Of a DNA stretch of 9,059 nucleotides, positions 1 through 6,450 are shown in pieces (position 1 is the first letter of the stretch; each line of letters opens with the position of its first letter). The stretch comes from CAZTWC01 sp964617105 [NCBI: uncultured Myxococcia bacterium] (lineage in GTDB: Bacteria; CAZTWC01). A program made the translations under genes and the position numbers. The notes under the pieces are model-generated. The model worked only from the letters and a program-made list of their open reading frames with translations, was not told the DNA's origin and made no database searches. Where the stretch lies: the NCBI GenBank assembly GCA_964617105.1, contig CAZTWC010000053.1, positions 1 to 9,059 of the forward strand, read 5' to 3'.

Positions 1-1188
1 ATGAGTAAAATACCCGGTATGAATAATTTCTTGGGTGTGAAGGATATCGTTAAGCACCGTTACCACCAGAAACATGACGCCAATAGTTACCAGCCCGGCT
101 CCGAACCGGCGGCGCAAAGTGGCTTTTATCATTGAATAGATAACCCATACCATGCATAAAAAGGTGGCTCCCAGAAAAACGAAAGTATATTGGGAATAGG
201 TTTCAGCAGAAAACAGTAGAGTTATAAAGATAAAGGGGATGGTAATTAGTTGAAAAAAAACCAGGATTTTGATATGGAATTCATCTTTAAATAATTGTCG
301 GATAAAAGTGCTGAACAAAGCCCAGCCCAGGGGCATGCAGAGATATTCAACTTTGAATCGGAGTTGAAAAATATCACTGTGGGGAAAAATCATCTCCGCC
401 AAACGGTTGGTAGAGCATAGCCTGAAAAAGATCAATAGGCAGAAAACGGCAAAATAGAAACTACCTTTATCTTCCCGCCTGGCCAGCCATAAGACAAAAT
501 GGTATATACTCATCATCAGCAAAATGCCCAGCACAATCCAGTCTCGCAAATTATTATTGGTGAGAATTTTTTGCGCTCCGGTAAAGGTACTTAAATAGGG
601 AACATTGATAGCGCCTCCCCGGGCATGGTGGAAGTTTGACACTTTAATGGCTACTACTAATGGTTTAGAAGGGTCTATTGGTGGTATTGGAGATGCTTTA
701 GGTAAATTTTGTGAAATAGTTTGAGATTTGTTATTTGCCGCTATTCCGTTAGACATAATCTTTATACCGTTTACGTACAATGAATAACTGGAATGAACGT
801 TATTTAAATAGAGACCCATCTGATCTATTTTGGCCAGGGAATTGATGTCATCAAAGATGATTTTTAGTCTATACCAGGCAAAGCCAATACCAACTCCGGT
901 GTGTTTGTTCCAGTAAGATGGCAATTCAATGGTTTCCCAGGATGAATCGTCAAACTCTGTCAGGGCGTAATCGGGGTTGTCTTCTGACCACTTGAATTTC
1001 CATTCACCCTGTAGAGGAATTGCACGGTCATTTTGAAAGGGCCAGCCCGTTAATTTTAGTTGGCCATCTTTAATTGGAGGTATTTTGGCCCTGTTTTTGG
1101 GATTGTCACAGGAAACCAATAACAAAGTGGCCAAAAAAAGTAATGGTAGATAAACTAATTTCTTGTAAAGATTAGTTGTAAAAATCAT
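1..1188 (-). CDS. 7TMR-DISM-type membrane receptor with lipoprotein signal (C-terminal part beyond left edge)
   Basis: The frame is open for 396 codons from the ATG at 1188 to the window edge. Residues 1-27 form a lipoprotein signal peptide: KK at 9-10, a hydrophobic core, then a lipobox LVSC with C27. Residues about 60-200 resemble the extracellular galactose-binding-like domain of 7TMR-DISM receptors, with GEWKFKW near 81-87, YWNK at 112-115, AWYRLKI near 124-130 and LYVNG at 157-161. Hydrophobic segments follow at about 217-235, 243-260, 283-297, 306-328, 335-352 and 362-379, and the NDILH at 380-384 is typical of this 7TM family. A seventh segment and an output domain (kinase, cyclase or phosphatase in relatives) should lie further left. 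Inferred role: sensing a periplasmic ligand. No Shine-Dalgarno is seen. An in-frame ATG at 1224 would add 12 residues, but 1188 gives the better signal peptide. The gene is divergent from the VWA lipoprotein gene. Confidence 0.8.
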   Translation of the reverse strand, partial: MIFTTNLYKKLVYLPLLFLATLLLVSCDNPKNRAKIPPIKDGQLKLTGWPFQNDRAIPLQGEWKFKWSEDNPDYALTEFDDSSWETIELPSYWNKHTGVGIGFAWYRLKIIFDDINSLAKIDQMGLYLNNVHSSYSLYVNGIKIMSNGIAANNKSQTISQNLPKASPIPPIDPSKPLVVAIKVSNFHHARGGAINVPYLSTFTGAQKILTNNNLRDWIVLGILLMMSIYHFVLWLARREDKGSFYFAVFCLLIFFRLCSTNRLAEMIFPHSDIFQLRFKVEYLCMPLGWALFSTFIRQLFKDEFHIKILVFFQLITIPFIFITLLFSAETYSQYTFVFLGATFLCMVWVIYSMIKATLRRRFGAGLVTIGVMFLVVTVLNDILHTQEIIHTGYFTH

Positions 1189-1201
1189 ATAAATATAGTT
1201 T

Positions 1202-1219
1202 TGGCAGCAAATTCTGCCA
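1202..1219 (-). promoter_or_regulatory. Leader hairpin upstream of the 7TMR-DISM start codon
   Basis: TGGCAG (1202-1207) and CTGCCA (1214-1219) form a perfect 6-bp stem with a 6-nt loop, G+C-rich within an otherwise AT-rich stretch. It ends 13 nt upstream of the minus-strand ATG, close to where a ribosome would load, and no Shine-Dalgarno is visible there. It could be an mRNA hairpin tuning translation or a second protein-binding dyad. There is no run of T after it, so it is not a terminator. Confidence 0.35.
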
Positions 1220-1221
1220 TG

Positions 1222-1242
1222 CATAATTCTACAATAATTATG
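1222..1242. promoter_or_regulatory. Perfect 7-bp inverted repeat, operator-like
   Basis: CATAATT (1222-1228) and AATTATG (1236-1242) are exact reverse complements separated by 7 nt, giving a 21-bp dyad with 14-bp centre-to-centre arm spacing. It lies just downstream of the predicted start of the minus-strand transcript, where a bound repressor would block transcription. It is AT-rich, so chance cannot be excluded. No regulator gene is present in the window. Confidence 0.35.
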
Positions 1243-1253
1243 ATAACCAACTA

Positions 1254-1282
1254 TTTATATCATGTTGTAAAAAATAATACAA
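1254..1282 (-). promoter_or_regulatory. Candidate sigma70-type promoter for the 7TMR-DISM gene
   Basis: Read on the minus strand, a TTGTAT -35-like hexamer (1282-1277) is followed after exactly 17 nt by a TATAAA -10-like hexamer (1259-1254). This predicts a transcript start near 1247 and a leader of roughly 60 nt before the ATG at 1188. The region is very AT-rich, so chance matches are likely; the call rests on spacing, orientation and position only. Confidence 0.4.
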
Positions 1283-1309
1283 TTGATAATTGGCAGTGAG
1301 CTTTTGAAA

Positions 1310-1341
1310 GGTAACATTTTTACCGTTTCTCCAAGGACGGT
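1310..1341. promoter_or_regulatory. Two overlapping, mutually exclusive short inverted repeats
   Basis: GGTAA (1310-1314) pairs with TTACC (1320-1324) across a 5-nt loop, and ACCGT (1322-1326) pairs with ACGGT (1337-1341) across a 10-nt loop. The two share ACC at 1322-1324, so only one can form at a time. They lie just upstream of the candidate plus-strand -35 box at 1350, a position more consistent with an activator or operator site than with a leader RNA. Five-base stems are short and may be chance. Confidence 0.25.
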
Positions 1342-1349
1342 TAATGAAA

Positions 1350-1378
1350 TTGCACTTAATAATTATTTAGGTTAAAAT
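1350..1378 (+). promoter_or_regulatory. Candidate sigma70-type promoter for the VWA lipoprotein gene
   Basis: TTGCAC (1350-1355) and TAAAAT (1373-1378) are separated by exactly 17 nt. A start near 1385 would give a leader of about 30 nt that includes the AGAGG ribosome site at 1406-1410. Each hexamer is close to consensus and the spacing is ideal, but the background is AT-rich. Confidence 0.45.
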
Positions 1379-1416
1379 AATAGAACTATTTATATTTGAA
1401 GACATAGAGGTTAGTT

Positions 1417-3549
1417 ATGACAAAGTCTGTTAGATATTTATTGATATTCTCATCTATAATTCTTCTCCTGGGTTCAGGCTGCGGAGATAATGGCGGGTTT
1501 TGGAATTTGTCAAACGGTTCTGGCGATAGTAATGGAGGAAAGGATAGAGATAAAGACTGTATCCCCGATTCTCTTGAAGATAAAGATGGTGATGGATTTA
1601 GGGATAAGTCAGAAACTGATCCATTGGAATTTGACAGTGATAATGATGGGTTGGGTGATGGTATTGAGGACAGCAACTGCAATGGCGAGAGAGATCCCGG
1701 AGAAACAGATCCCCGGGTAATGGATTCAGATTATGATGGCTTGATTGACTCAGAGGAGGATAAAAACAGTAATGGAAAGCGGGATCCCGGAGAAACAGAT
1801 CCCCTTGCCAGAGACAGCGATTTAGATGGTCTGGATGATAAAAAGGAGATTGATGCCGGGCTCGATCCCAATAACCCCGATAGTGACAATGATGGACTTA
1901 AAGACGGGGAAGAGGATATAAATCTTAATGGGCAGGTTGATCCGGGAGAGACTGATCCCAAGAATCCTGATTCTGATGGTGATGGTGTTTCAGACAGCCA
2001 GGAATCCTCAACCATGGCCTGTAGTTTAGATAAAATAAAAATGGTCAAATACCAGACCAGTGTGGGGGGTGAATACAAACTGGCTTTAGAGAAGGATTTT
2101 CAGGAGAAACAGTTATCGTTCACCAATGTTAATTCCTATCAAAAACCGGTTAGCACTGCTTTTGACCAATTACAGTACCATATTTCCGGCTTTATCCTCA
2201 GCCGAACTTCTGACAAAGGAGTCTTGGACGTTGAAAAAATGGTGGAAAATGACAAAATCCTGCTGCAAAAGGTCTGCAATATTAAAGATCGGATGAGCCG
2301 GCTCTATACAACTCACGACAAATTCAAGGGCGATATCACTCATTACAGCATCAACTTTAGTAGCCAAATTGCCACCGGGAAGTTGCGGGACAAGTTGTTA
2401 GCGGCCTTGACCGGTAAGGCCGAACAAGACATTCTTGACCTGCCCGAAGGTGATAAAATGATGGGGAATAATTTTGAAATTTATCTCAACACGGTTTTTC
2501 GGGACAAAGACAATGTGCTCACCGTAATGGCCATCAGCCAGAAGAGTAACTATGATCAGAGCAATGAAGTGCAAATGATGATATCCGATTTGACCAACGG
2601 CACGGCTCTGGCCAAGGCTGGTAATAACGTGGAACTCAAATGCGATCAGTTTGTGGCTAAACAGGGCGCGGCCCAAGCCGATTTCCTTTGGGTGGTGGAC
2701 AAATCGGGCAGCATGAAGGATGATCGGCAAACCGTGATTAATACAGCAGATCTATTTTTTAAAACCCTTCAAAACAGTTACATCGATTATCGAGTTGCCA
2801 TCACCTCCACCGACTATAACAATCGGGGAAAATTAGGTGCTCTCGGTTTTACCAATGATGTAAATAATTTTAAGAAAGATATGGAGACTGTTCCCGGGGG
2901 AAATAGCGAATTCGGGCTGGAGAGCGGAATTAATGCCATTTCCCTGGCTTCTGATGCCTATACCGCTTCAAACCTTCGTTTTAGAGGCCAGGCGAAAAAG
3001 ATTATTATTTTTTTCAGTGATGAAGAGGATCAGTCAGTGGAAAATTGGGAGAAAAATGTCGTTGCAAAACGCGCCTTAAGTGAATTTGTTACCTATTACA
3101 GCCGTATTGGCGTCACCTGTTTCGCTATTGTAGGCGATCCGTCCAGCCCAAGTTTTCCCACCGGCGGCTGTAAACCTCAATCCTCAAATATTCCAGGTAG
3201 ATCCAGTGAGGCAGGAGACGGATATATTGCGGTAGCCAACGCCACCGGCGGCAGTTGGGGAAGTATATGCAGTCCCAATCTGCAAAATACTATTGACCAG
3301 ATGATGGTGGCTGCCACCGGTATTGCCAGTGATTTTAAATTGACAGCTACCCCTATTAGTCCTACTTTGAAACTGGTCAAAGAGAGGGTAGAGGTGCCCC
3401 GTAACTATCAAAATGGTTTTGATTATGACAGTGTATCCAATTCGCTGATCTTTTTTGGCACATTTCGTCCCAGCCAGGGAGAGGAGTTTGCGGTTTCCTA
3501 TCGTTCCTGGGGAGAGGGAATCGGCACAGTAATTGATCCGGGGTTTTAA
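1417..3549 (+). CDS. VWA-domain lipoprotein with thrombospondin type 3-like Ca2+ repeats
   Basis: This is a 710-residue envelope protein of unknown specific function. The ATG at 1417 follows AGAGG (1406-1410) by 6 nt. Residues 1-22 are a lipoprotein signal ending LGSGC (C22). G at -3 is less usual than L. G23 after the lipidated Cys suggests the outer membrane by enterobacterial rules. Residues 43-195 are acidic repeats with DxDxDG-type loops, expected to bind Ca2+. Residues about 200-420 match nothing I recognise. A VWA domain (about 421-637) opens with DKSGS (D428, S430, S432) and later has FFSDEEDQS (D535). The usual MIDAS threonine is not obvious in the loop near 495-505. C568, C585 and C618 could form disulfides. 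The tail (640-710) looks beta-rich. Inferred role: surface adhesion or protein interaction. It is divergent from the receptor gene and upstream of leuA by 71 nt. Confidence 0.87.
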   Translation: MTKSVRYLLIFSSIILLLGSGCGDNGGFWNLSNGSGDSNGGKDRDKDCIPDSLEDKDGDGFRDKSETDPLEFDSDNDGLGDGIEDSNCNGERDPGETDPRVMDSDYDGLIDSEEDKNSNGKRDPGETDPLARDSDLDGLDDKKEIDAGLDPNNPDSDNDGLKDGEEDINLNGQVDPGETDPKNPDSDGDGVSDSQESSTMACSLDKIKMVKYQTSVGGEYKLALEKDFQEKQLSFTNVNSYQKPVSTAFDQLQYHISGFILSRTSDKGVLDVEKMVENDKILLQKVCNIKDRMSRLYTTHDKFKGDITHYSINFSSQIATGKLRDKLLAALTGKAEQDILDLPEGDKMMGNNFEIYLNTVFRDKDNVLTVMAISQKSNYDQSNEVQMMISDLTNGTALAKAGNNVELKCDQFVAKQGAAQADFLWVVDKSGSMKDDRQTVINTADLFFKTLQNSYIDYRVAITSTDYNNRGKLGALGFTNDVNNFKKDMETVPGGNSEFGLESGINAISLASDAYTASNLRFRGQAKKIIIFFSDEEDQSVENWEKNVVAKRALSEFVTYYSRIGVTCFAIVGDPSSPSFPTGGCKPQSSNIPGRSSEAGDGYIAVANATGGSWGSICSPNLQNTIDQMMVAATGIASDFKLTATPISPTLKLVKERVEVPRNYQNGFDYDSVSNSLIFFGTFRPSQGEEFAVSYRSWGEGIGTVIDPGF
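1543..2001 (+). repeat. In-frame array coding for acidic TSP3-like Ca2+-loop repeats
   Basis: This stretch codes residues 43-195 of the VWA lipoprotein. ETDP recurs at residues 66, 96, 126 and 178, each followed by a DSDxDGLxD-type loop; an LDPNNP junction at 149 starts a further unit. Most units end with an NxNGxxDPG segment, so one unit holds two acidic loops. The first two full units are exactly 30 residues long. The third is a shorter variant of about 23 residues lacking the NxNG half. The last is followed directly by QESS and the non-repetitive region. Confidence 0.85.
1693..1804 (+). repeat. Exact 22-bp direct repeat, 90-bp period, within the Ca2+-loop array
   Basis: The 22 bases at 1693-1714 recur without change at 1783-1804, coding DPGETDP at residues 93-99 and 123-129. 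A degenerate third copy lies at 1939-1960. Identity at the DNA level, including synonymous positions, suggests a fairly recent duplication or gene conversion of a 30-codon unit. The flanking parts of the units have diverged. Confidence 0.85.
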
Positions 3550-3620
3550 GAACGAAAAGAATTCACTGCCTTTTAATGCCGGGTTGAATTCCAATTGGTA
3601 ATTTGATAAAGGGGGTTGTT
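3550..3620. other. 71-bp gap between VWA gene and leuA, with inverted repeat 3559-3591
   Basis: GAATTCA (3559-3565) and TGAATTC (3585-3591) are perfect inverted arms with a 19-nt loop, overlapped by the palindrome CCAATTGG (3591-3598). There is no T-run after the stem, so it does not look like an intrinsic terminator. The best -35-like hexamer is TTGAAT at 3584-3589, but the only -10 candidate at suitable spacing (around 3606-3611) overlaps the leuA ribosome site. No convincing leuA promoter, leader peptide or T-box was found here. Confidence 0.4.
3608..3615 (+). promoter_or_regulatory. leuA ribosome binding site that decides the start codon
   Basis: AAAGGGGG sits 5 nt before the ATG at 3621. 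The longer in-frame start (TTG at 3603) would place this Shine-Dalgarno inside the coding region and add six residues not expected in LeuA. The ATG at 3621 gives the family-typical beginning, with the TTLRDGEQ motif at residue 10. Confidence 0.8.
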
Positions 3621-5159
3621 ATGTCGGCGAGAATATCAGTTTTTGATACTACCCTGAGGGATGGAGAGCAGGCTCCGGGATGGGGGATGAACAATGAGGA
3701 AAAGATCGCCATGGCCAGGCAGTTGGCCAAATTGGGGGTAGATGTAATCGAGGCTGGTTTTCCCATCTCTTCCCTGGGTGATTTTGAGGCGGTAAAGCGG
3801 ATTGCTCAAGAGTTGAAAAATGAGGGTAGTCCAGCGGTGGCTGGACTGTGCCGGGCCAGCCGTAAAGATATCGACCGGGCCTGGGAAGCCCTGGAGGGAA
3901 CCTACCGTCCCCGCATCCACACCTTTATAGCCACCAGCGACATCCATATGGACCATAAACTCTGTCTCAGCCCGCAAGAGGTTTTAGCTCGGGCTCAGAA
4001 AGCGGTGGCCCACGCCAGCCAGACTGGCGGGGAAGTGGAGTTTTCTGCCGAAGACGCCTCCCGCAGTGATTTAGCCTTTCTCAAAGAGATTTTTCAGGCA
4101 ACTCTGGAGGCAGGGGCGTCAATAATCAATATTCCCGACACGGTGGGTTATATCATGCCCGATGAGTTGACGGAAATGATTATTGATTTACGGGAAAATG
4201 TTCCCGGCCTGGATCAGGCGGTGATCAGTGTTCATTGCCATAACGACCTTGGTCTGGCGGTGGCCAATTCTTTAGCGGCCATCAAGGGGGGCGCCCGACA
4301 AGTGGAGTGTACGGTGAACGGTATAGGTGAACGGGCTGGCAATTGCGCTATGGAAGAGTTGGTTATGGCTCTTAAAACCAGAAAAGATTTTCTCCATTAT
4401 CATACTGATATTGATACCTGCCAGATCTACCCGGCTTCCAGGTTGCTTACCCAATTGACCGGGGTTCCGGTTCAGCCCAACAAGGCCGTGGTAGGCGCCA
4501 ATGCTTTTGCCCACGAGGCTGGAATTCACCAGGACGGGATGCTAAAGGAGAGAAGAACATACGAGATTATGCTCCCTGACGATATTGGTATCAAAACCAA
4601 CCAACTGGTTTTAGGAAAGCACTCCGGCCGCCACGCTTTCAAGCAGAAGTTGCAGGAGTTGGGGCTGGATGCGGAACAAATCGATTTTGAGCAGGCTTTT
4701 TCCCGGTTTAAGTCGCTCGCAGACCGCAAAAAAAACGTGTATGACGAAGATGTGGAAGCTATTGCACTAAGCACCTTAAAGAGCAGTGAGCATAAGGTGG
4801 TGCTCCTGGAGATGGAGGCCACTAGCGGAACTCTGGTAAAACCCCAGGCCCGGGTGAAATTAAAAGTGAATGAAGAAATGTTAGAGGCAAAGGGGAGAGG
4901 TGATGGTCCTATCGATGCGGTGTTTAAAGTAATCAAACAACTTACCGGCCATACCGCGGTGCTAATCCGTTTTAATGCAGTGGCCCTGACCTCGGAAACT
5001 GATGCTCAGGGCGGGATTACCGTAGTGCTCAGAGATGGAGACCTGGTGGCAGCAGGCAGCGGTTCCCACACTGATATTATTCTGGCCAGCACCAGGGCCT
5101 ATATAAGTGCTGTTAACCGGATAATGAATCTCAAGAGAAGAGTTAAGGAGCGGCAATAG
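3621..5159 (+). CDS. leuA: 2-isopropylmalate synthase
   Basis: The enzyme condenses acetyl-CoA with 2-oxoisovalerate to give 2-isopropylmalate, the committed step of leucine synthesis, in the cytoplasm. It has 512 residues, normal for bacterial LeuA. The catalytic TIM barrel shows [12 protein letters not shown] at 9-20 (R13, metal ligand D14), HCHNDLG at 205-211 (metal ligands H205, H207) and GERAGN at 236-241 (N241). [10 protein letters not shown] at 297-306 and GKHSGRHAF at 332-340 are typical of the following subdomain. The C-terminal leucine-sensing domain is present (about 390-512; [10 protein letters not shown] at 427-436, then [12 protein letters not shown] at 479-490), so feedback inhibition by leucine is likely. 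The position usually serine in GEQSPG is alanine here. A citramalate synthase is less likely given the sequence and the leuCDB neighbours. The TAG stop is followed at once by the leuC ATG. Confidence 0.95.
   Translation: MSARISVFDTTLRDGEQAPGWGMNNEEKIAMARQLAKLGVDVIEAGFPISSLGDFEAVKRIAQELKNEGSPAVAGLCRASRKDIDRAWEALEGTYRPRIHTFIATSDIHMDHKLCLSPQEVLARAQKAVAHASQTGGEVEFSAEDASRSDLAFLKEIFQATLEAGASIINIPDTVGYIMPDELTEMIIDLRENVPGLDQAVISVHCHNDLGLAVANSLAAIKGGARQVECTVNGIGERAGNCAMEELVMALKTRKDFLHYHTDIDTCQIYPASRLLTQLTGVPVQPNKAVVGANAFAHEAGIHQDGMLKERRTYEIMLPDDIGIKTNQLVLGKHSGRHAFKQKLQELGLDAEQIDFEQAFSRFKSLADRKKNVYDEDVEAIALSTLKSSEHKVVLLEMEATSGTLVKPQARVKLKVNEEMLEAKGRGDGPIDAVFKVIKQLTGHTAVLIRFNAVALTSETDAQGGITVVLRDGDLVAAGSGSHTDIILASTRAYISAVNRIMNLKRRVKERQ
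5145..5150 (+). promoter_or_regulatory. leuC ribosome binding site inside the leuA coding end
   Basis: AAGGAG lies within the last codons of leuA, 9 nt before the leuC ATG at 5160. The stop TAG (5157-5159) and this ATG are directly adjacent, so a ribosome finishing leuA sits on the leuC start. This arrangement favours translational coupling. Confidence 0.75.
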
Positions 5160-6422
5160 ATGGCTGATACCGCGGTTACCAAGATAATCAGGAATCATGC
5201 CCCGGGCCAGGTGGTTAAAGTGGATCACATAGTAGAGGTGGAGGTGTCTGGTATCCTGGGAAATGATATTACTGCACCCCTGGCTATAGAGCAGGTAAGA
5301 AAGTTTAATCTCCAAAAACTGCCTACCCGGGACAGGGTGATGCTGGTGATGGATCATTTTACCCCTAACAAAGATATCAAGTCAGCGGAGCAGGTGCGGA
5401 TGGTCAGGGAGTTCGCCCGTGAATTTCAAATAAAGCATTTTTATGATCAGGGACGGGCCGGTATAGAACATGTTTTCTTGCCTGAACAGGGGCTGGTTAA
5501 ACCGGGGCAAATCATTGTTGGCGCTGATAGCCATACCTGTACTTACGGTGCTTTGGGCGCCTTTTCCTGCGGGGTGGGCAGCACTGACCTGGCCTTTGCC
5601 ATGATGACCGGCAAATTGTGGCTTAGAGTGCCTGCCACTATCAAGGTAAATTTTATAGGTGAGTTGCCAACCTGGATTAGCGGCAAAGACTTGATTTTGC
5701 ATTTGATATCTAGAATAGGCGTTTCCGGCGCCAACTACCGGGTATTGGAGATGGGGGGTGCAGTGGTGGAGCAACTCGGTATGGCAGACCGGTTTGCCAT
5801 GGCCAACATGGCGGTAGAGGCCGGGGCCAAGGGTGGCTTTTTTCAGGTGGATGATAAAACCCGGAACTATTTAGGTCAGGCAGGTGTTAAAGAGGATTTT
5901 CCCACCATTGAGTCGGATCTTCAGGCTGATTATGAAAGAATAATTGAACTGGATGTATCAGAATTAACTCCCCGAGTGGCTTGTCCCCATTTGCCCGAGA
6001 ACGTCAAAGGGGTGGAGGAGTTGGCTGGCGTGAAGATCGATCAGGTGGTTTTAGGTTCTTGTACCAACGGCAGGATTGAGGATTTGAGGGCCGCTGCCGC
6101 AGTATTCAAACAACACCAGGTGGCAAAAAATATGCGTTTTATGGTGATTCCGGCCACACCTTTGGTTTATAAAATGGCTTTGCAGGAGGGGCTGCTGGAG
6201 CAGTTTATCCTGGGCGGCGCCATTATCTCTCCACCAACTTGCGGACCATGCCTGGGAGGTTTTATGGGTATTCTGGCCAAAGGAGAGAGGTCTTTGAGCA
6301 CCACCAATCGCAATTTTGTAGGACGCATGGGGCACAAGGAGAGTGAAATATACCTGGCCAACCCACAGGTGGCAGCGGCCACCGCTGTTACCGGACACAT
6401 CACTCACCCGGCGGAGATATGA
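5160..6422 (+). CDS. leuC: 3-isopropylmalate dehydratase large subunit (type 2)
   Basis: With LeuD it forms the [4Fe-4S] isomerase that converts 2-isopropylmalate to 3-isopropylmalate by dehydration and rehydration. The protein has 420 residues, matching the shorter type 2 LeuC family rather than the roughly 465-residue enterobacterial form. The three cluster cysteines are visible: C301 in GSCTNGR and C361/C364 in PPTCGPCLGG. Other family motifs are GNDITAPLAI, MDHFTPNKD, GADSHTCTYGALGAFSCG and VEAGAKGG. The start is fixed by adjacency to the leuA stop and the AAGGAG at 5145-5150. Homoaconitase or another dehydratase of the same superfamily is possible by sequence alone, but the leuA and leuB neighbours argue for the leucine pathway. 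leuD follows after 28 nt. Confidence 0.95.
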   Translation: MADTAVTKIIRNHAPGQVVKVDHIVEVEVSGILGNDITAPLAIEQVRKFNLQKLPTRDRVMLVMDHFTPNKDIKSAEQVRMVREFAREFQIKHFYDQGRAGIEHVFLPEQGLVKPGQIIVGADSHTCTYGALGAFSCGVGSTDLAFAMMTGKLWLRVPATIKVNFIGELPTWISGKDLILHLISRIGVSGANYRVLEMGGAVVEQLGMADRFAMANMAVEAGAKGGFFQVDDKTRNYLGQAGVKEDFPTIESDLQADYERIIELDVSELTPRVACPHLPENVKGVEELAGVKIDQVVLGSCTNGRIEDLRAAAAVFKQHQVAKNMRFMVIPATPLVYKMALQEGLLEQFILGGAIISPPTCGPCLGGFMGILAKGERSLSTTNRNFVGRMGHKESEIYLANPQVAAATAVTGHITHPAEI

Positions 6423-6441
6423 TAATATATAACCTAATAAC

Positions 6442-6447
6442 GAGGTG
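6442..6447 (+). promoter_or_regulatory. leuD ribosome binding site that decides the start codon
   Basis: GAGGTG matches the anti-Shine-Dalgarno core and precedes the ATG at 6451. A longer frame could start at the GTG at 6445, but that GTG is part of this ribosome site and adds only two residues, so 6451 is preferred. Confidence 0.75.
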
Positions 6448-6450
6448 AAA

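Noticed and set aside
1186-1224. Upstream ATG at 1224 as the start of the receptor gene
   Set aside because: It adds 12 residues including two cysteines before the charged n-region, spoiling the signal peptide, and has no ribosome site.
1543-2001. Possible CRISPR-like or non-coding tandem repeat
   Set aside because: The repeats keep reading frame, translate to Ca2+-loop units and lack uniform repeat-spacer structure.
1731-2078. Serine/proline-rich open frame on the minus strand
   Set aside because: It is the reverse image of the acidic repeat array: Asp and Gly codons read backwards give Ser and Pro. No independent support.
3559-3591. Terminator after the VWA gene
   Set aside because: The 7-bp stem is AT-rich, the loop is 19 nt and no T-run follows.
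3603-3620. TTG start for leuA, six codons earlier
   Set aside because: It would place the strong Shine-Dalgarno inside the gene; the ATG at 3621 has ideal spacing and a family-typical N-terminus.
3550-3620. Leucine attenuator, leader peptide or T-box upstream of leuA
   Set aside because: The gap is too short; there is no run of leucine codons, no T-box-type sequence and no terminator/antiterminator pair.
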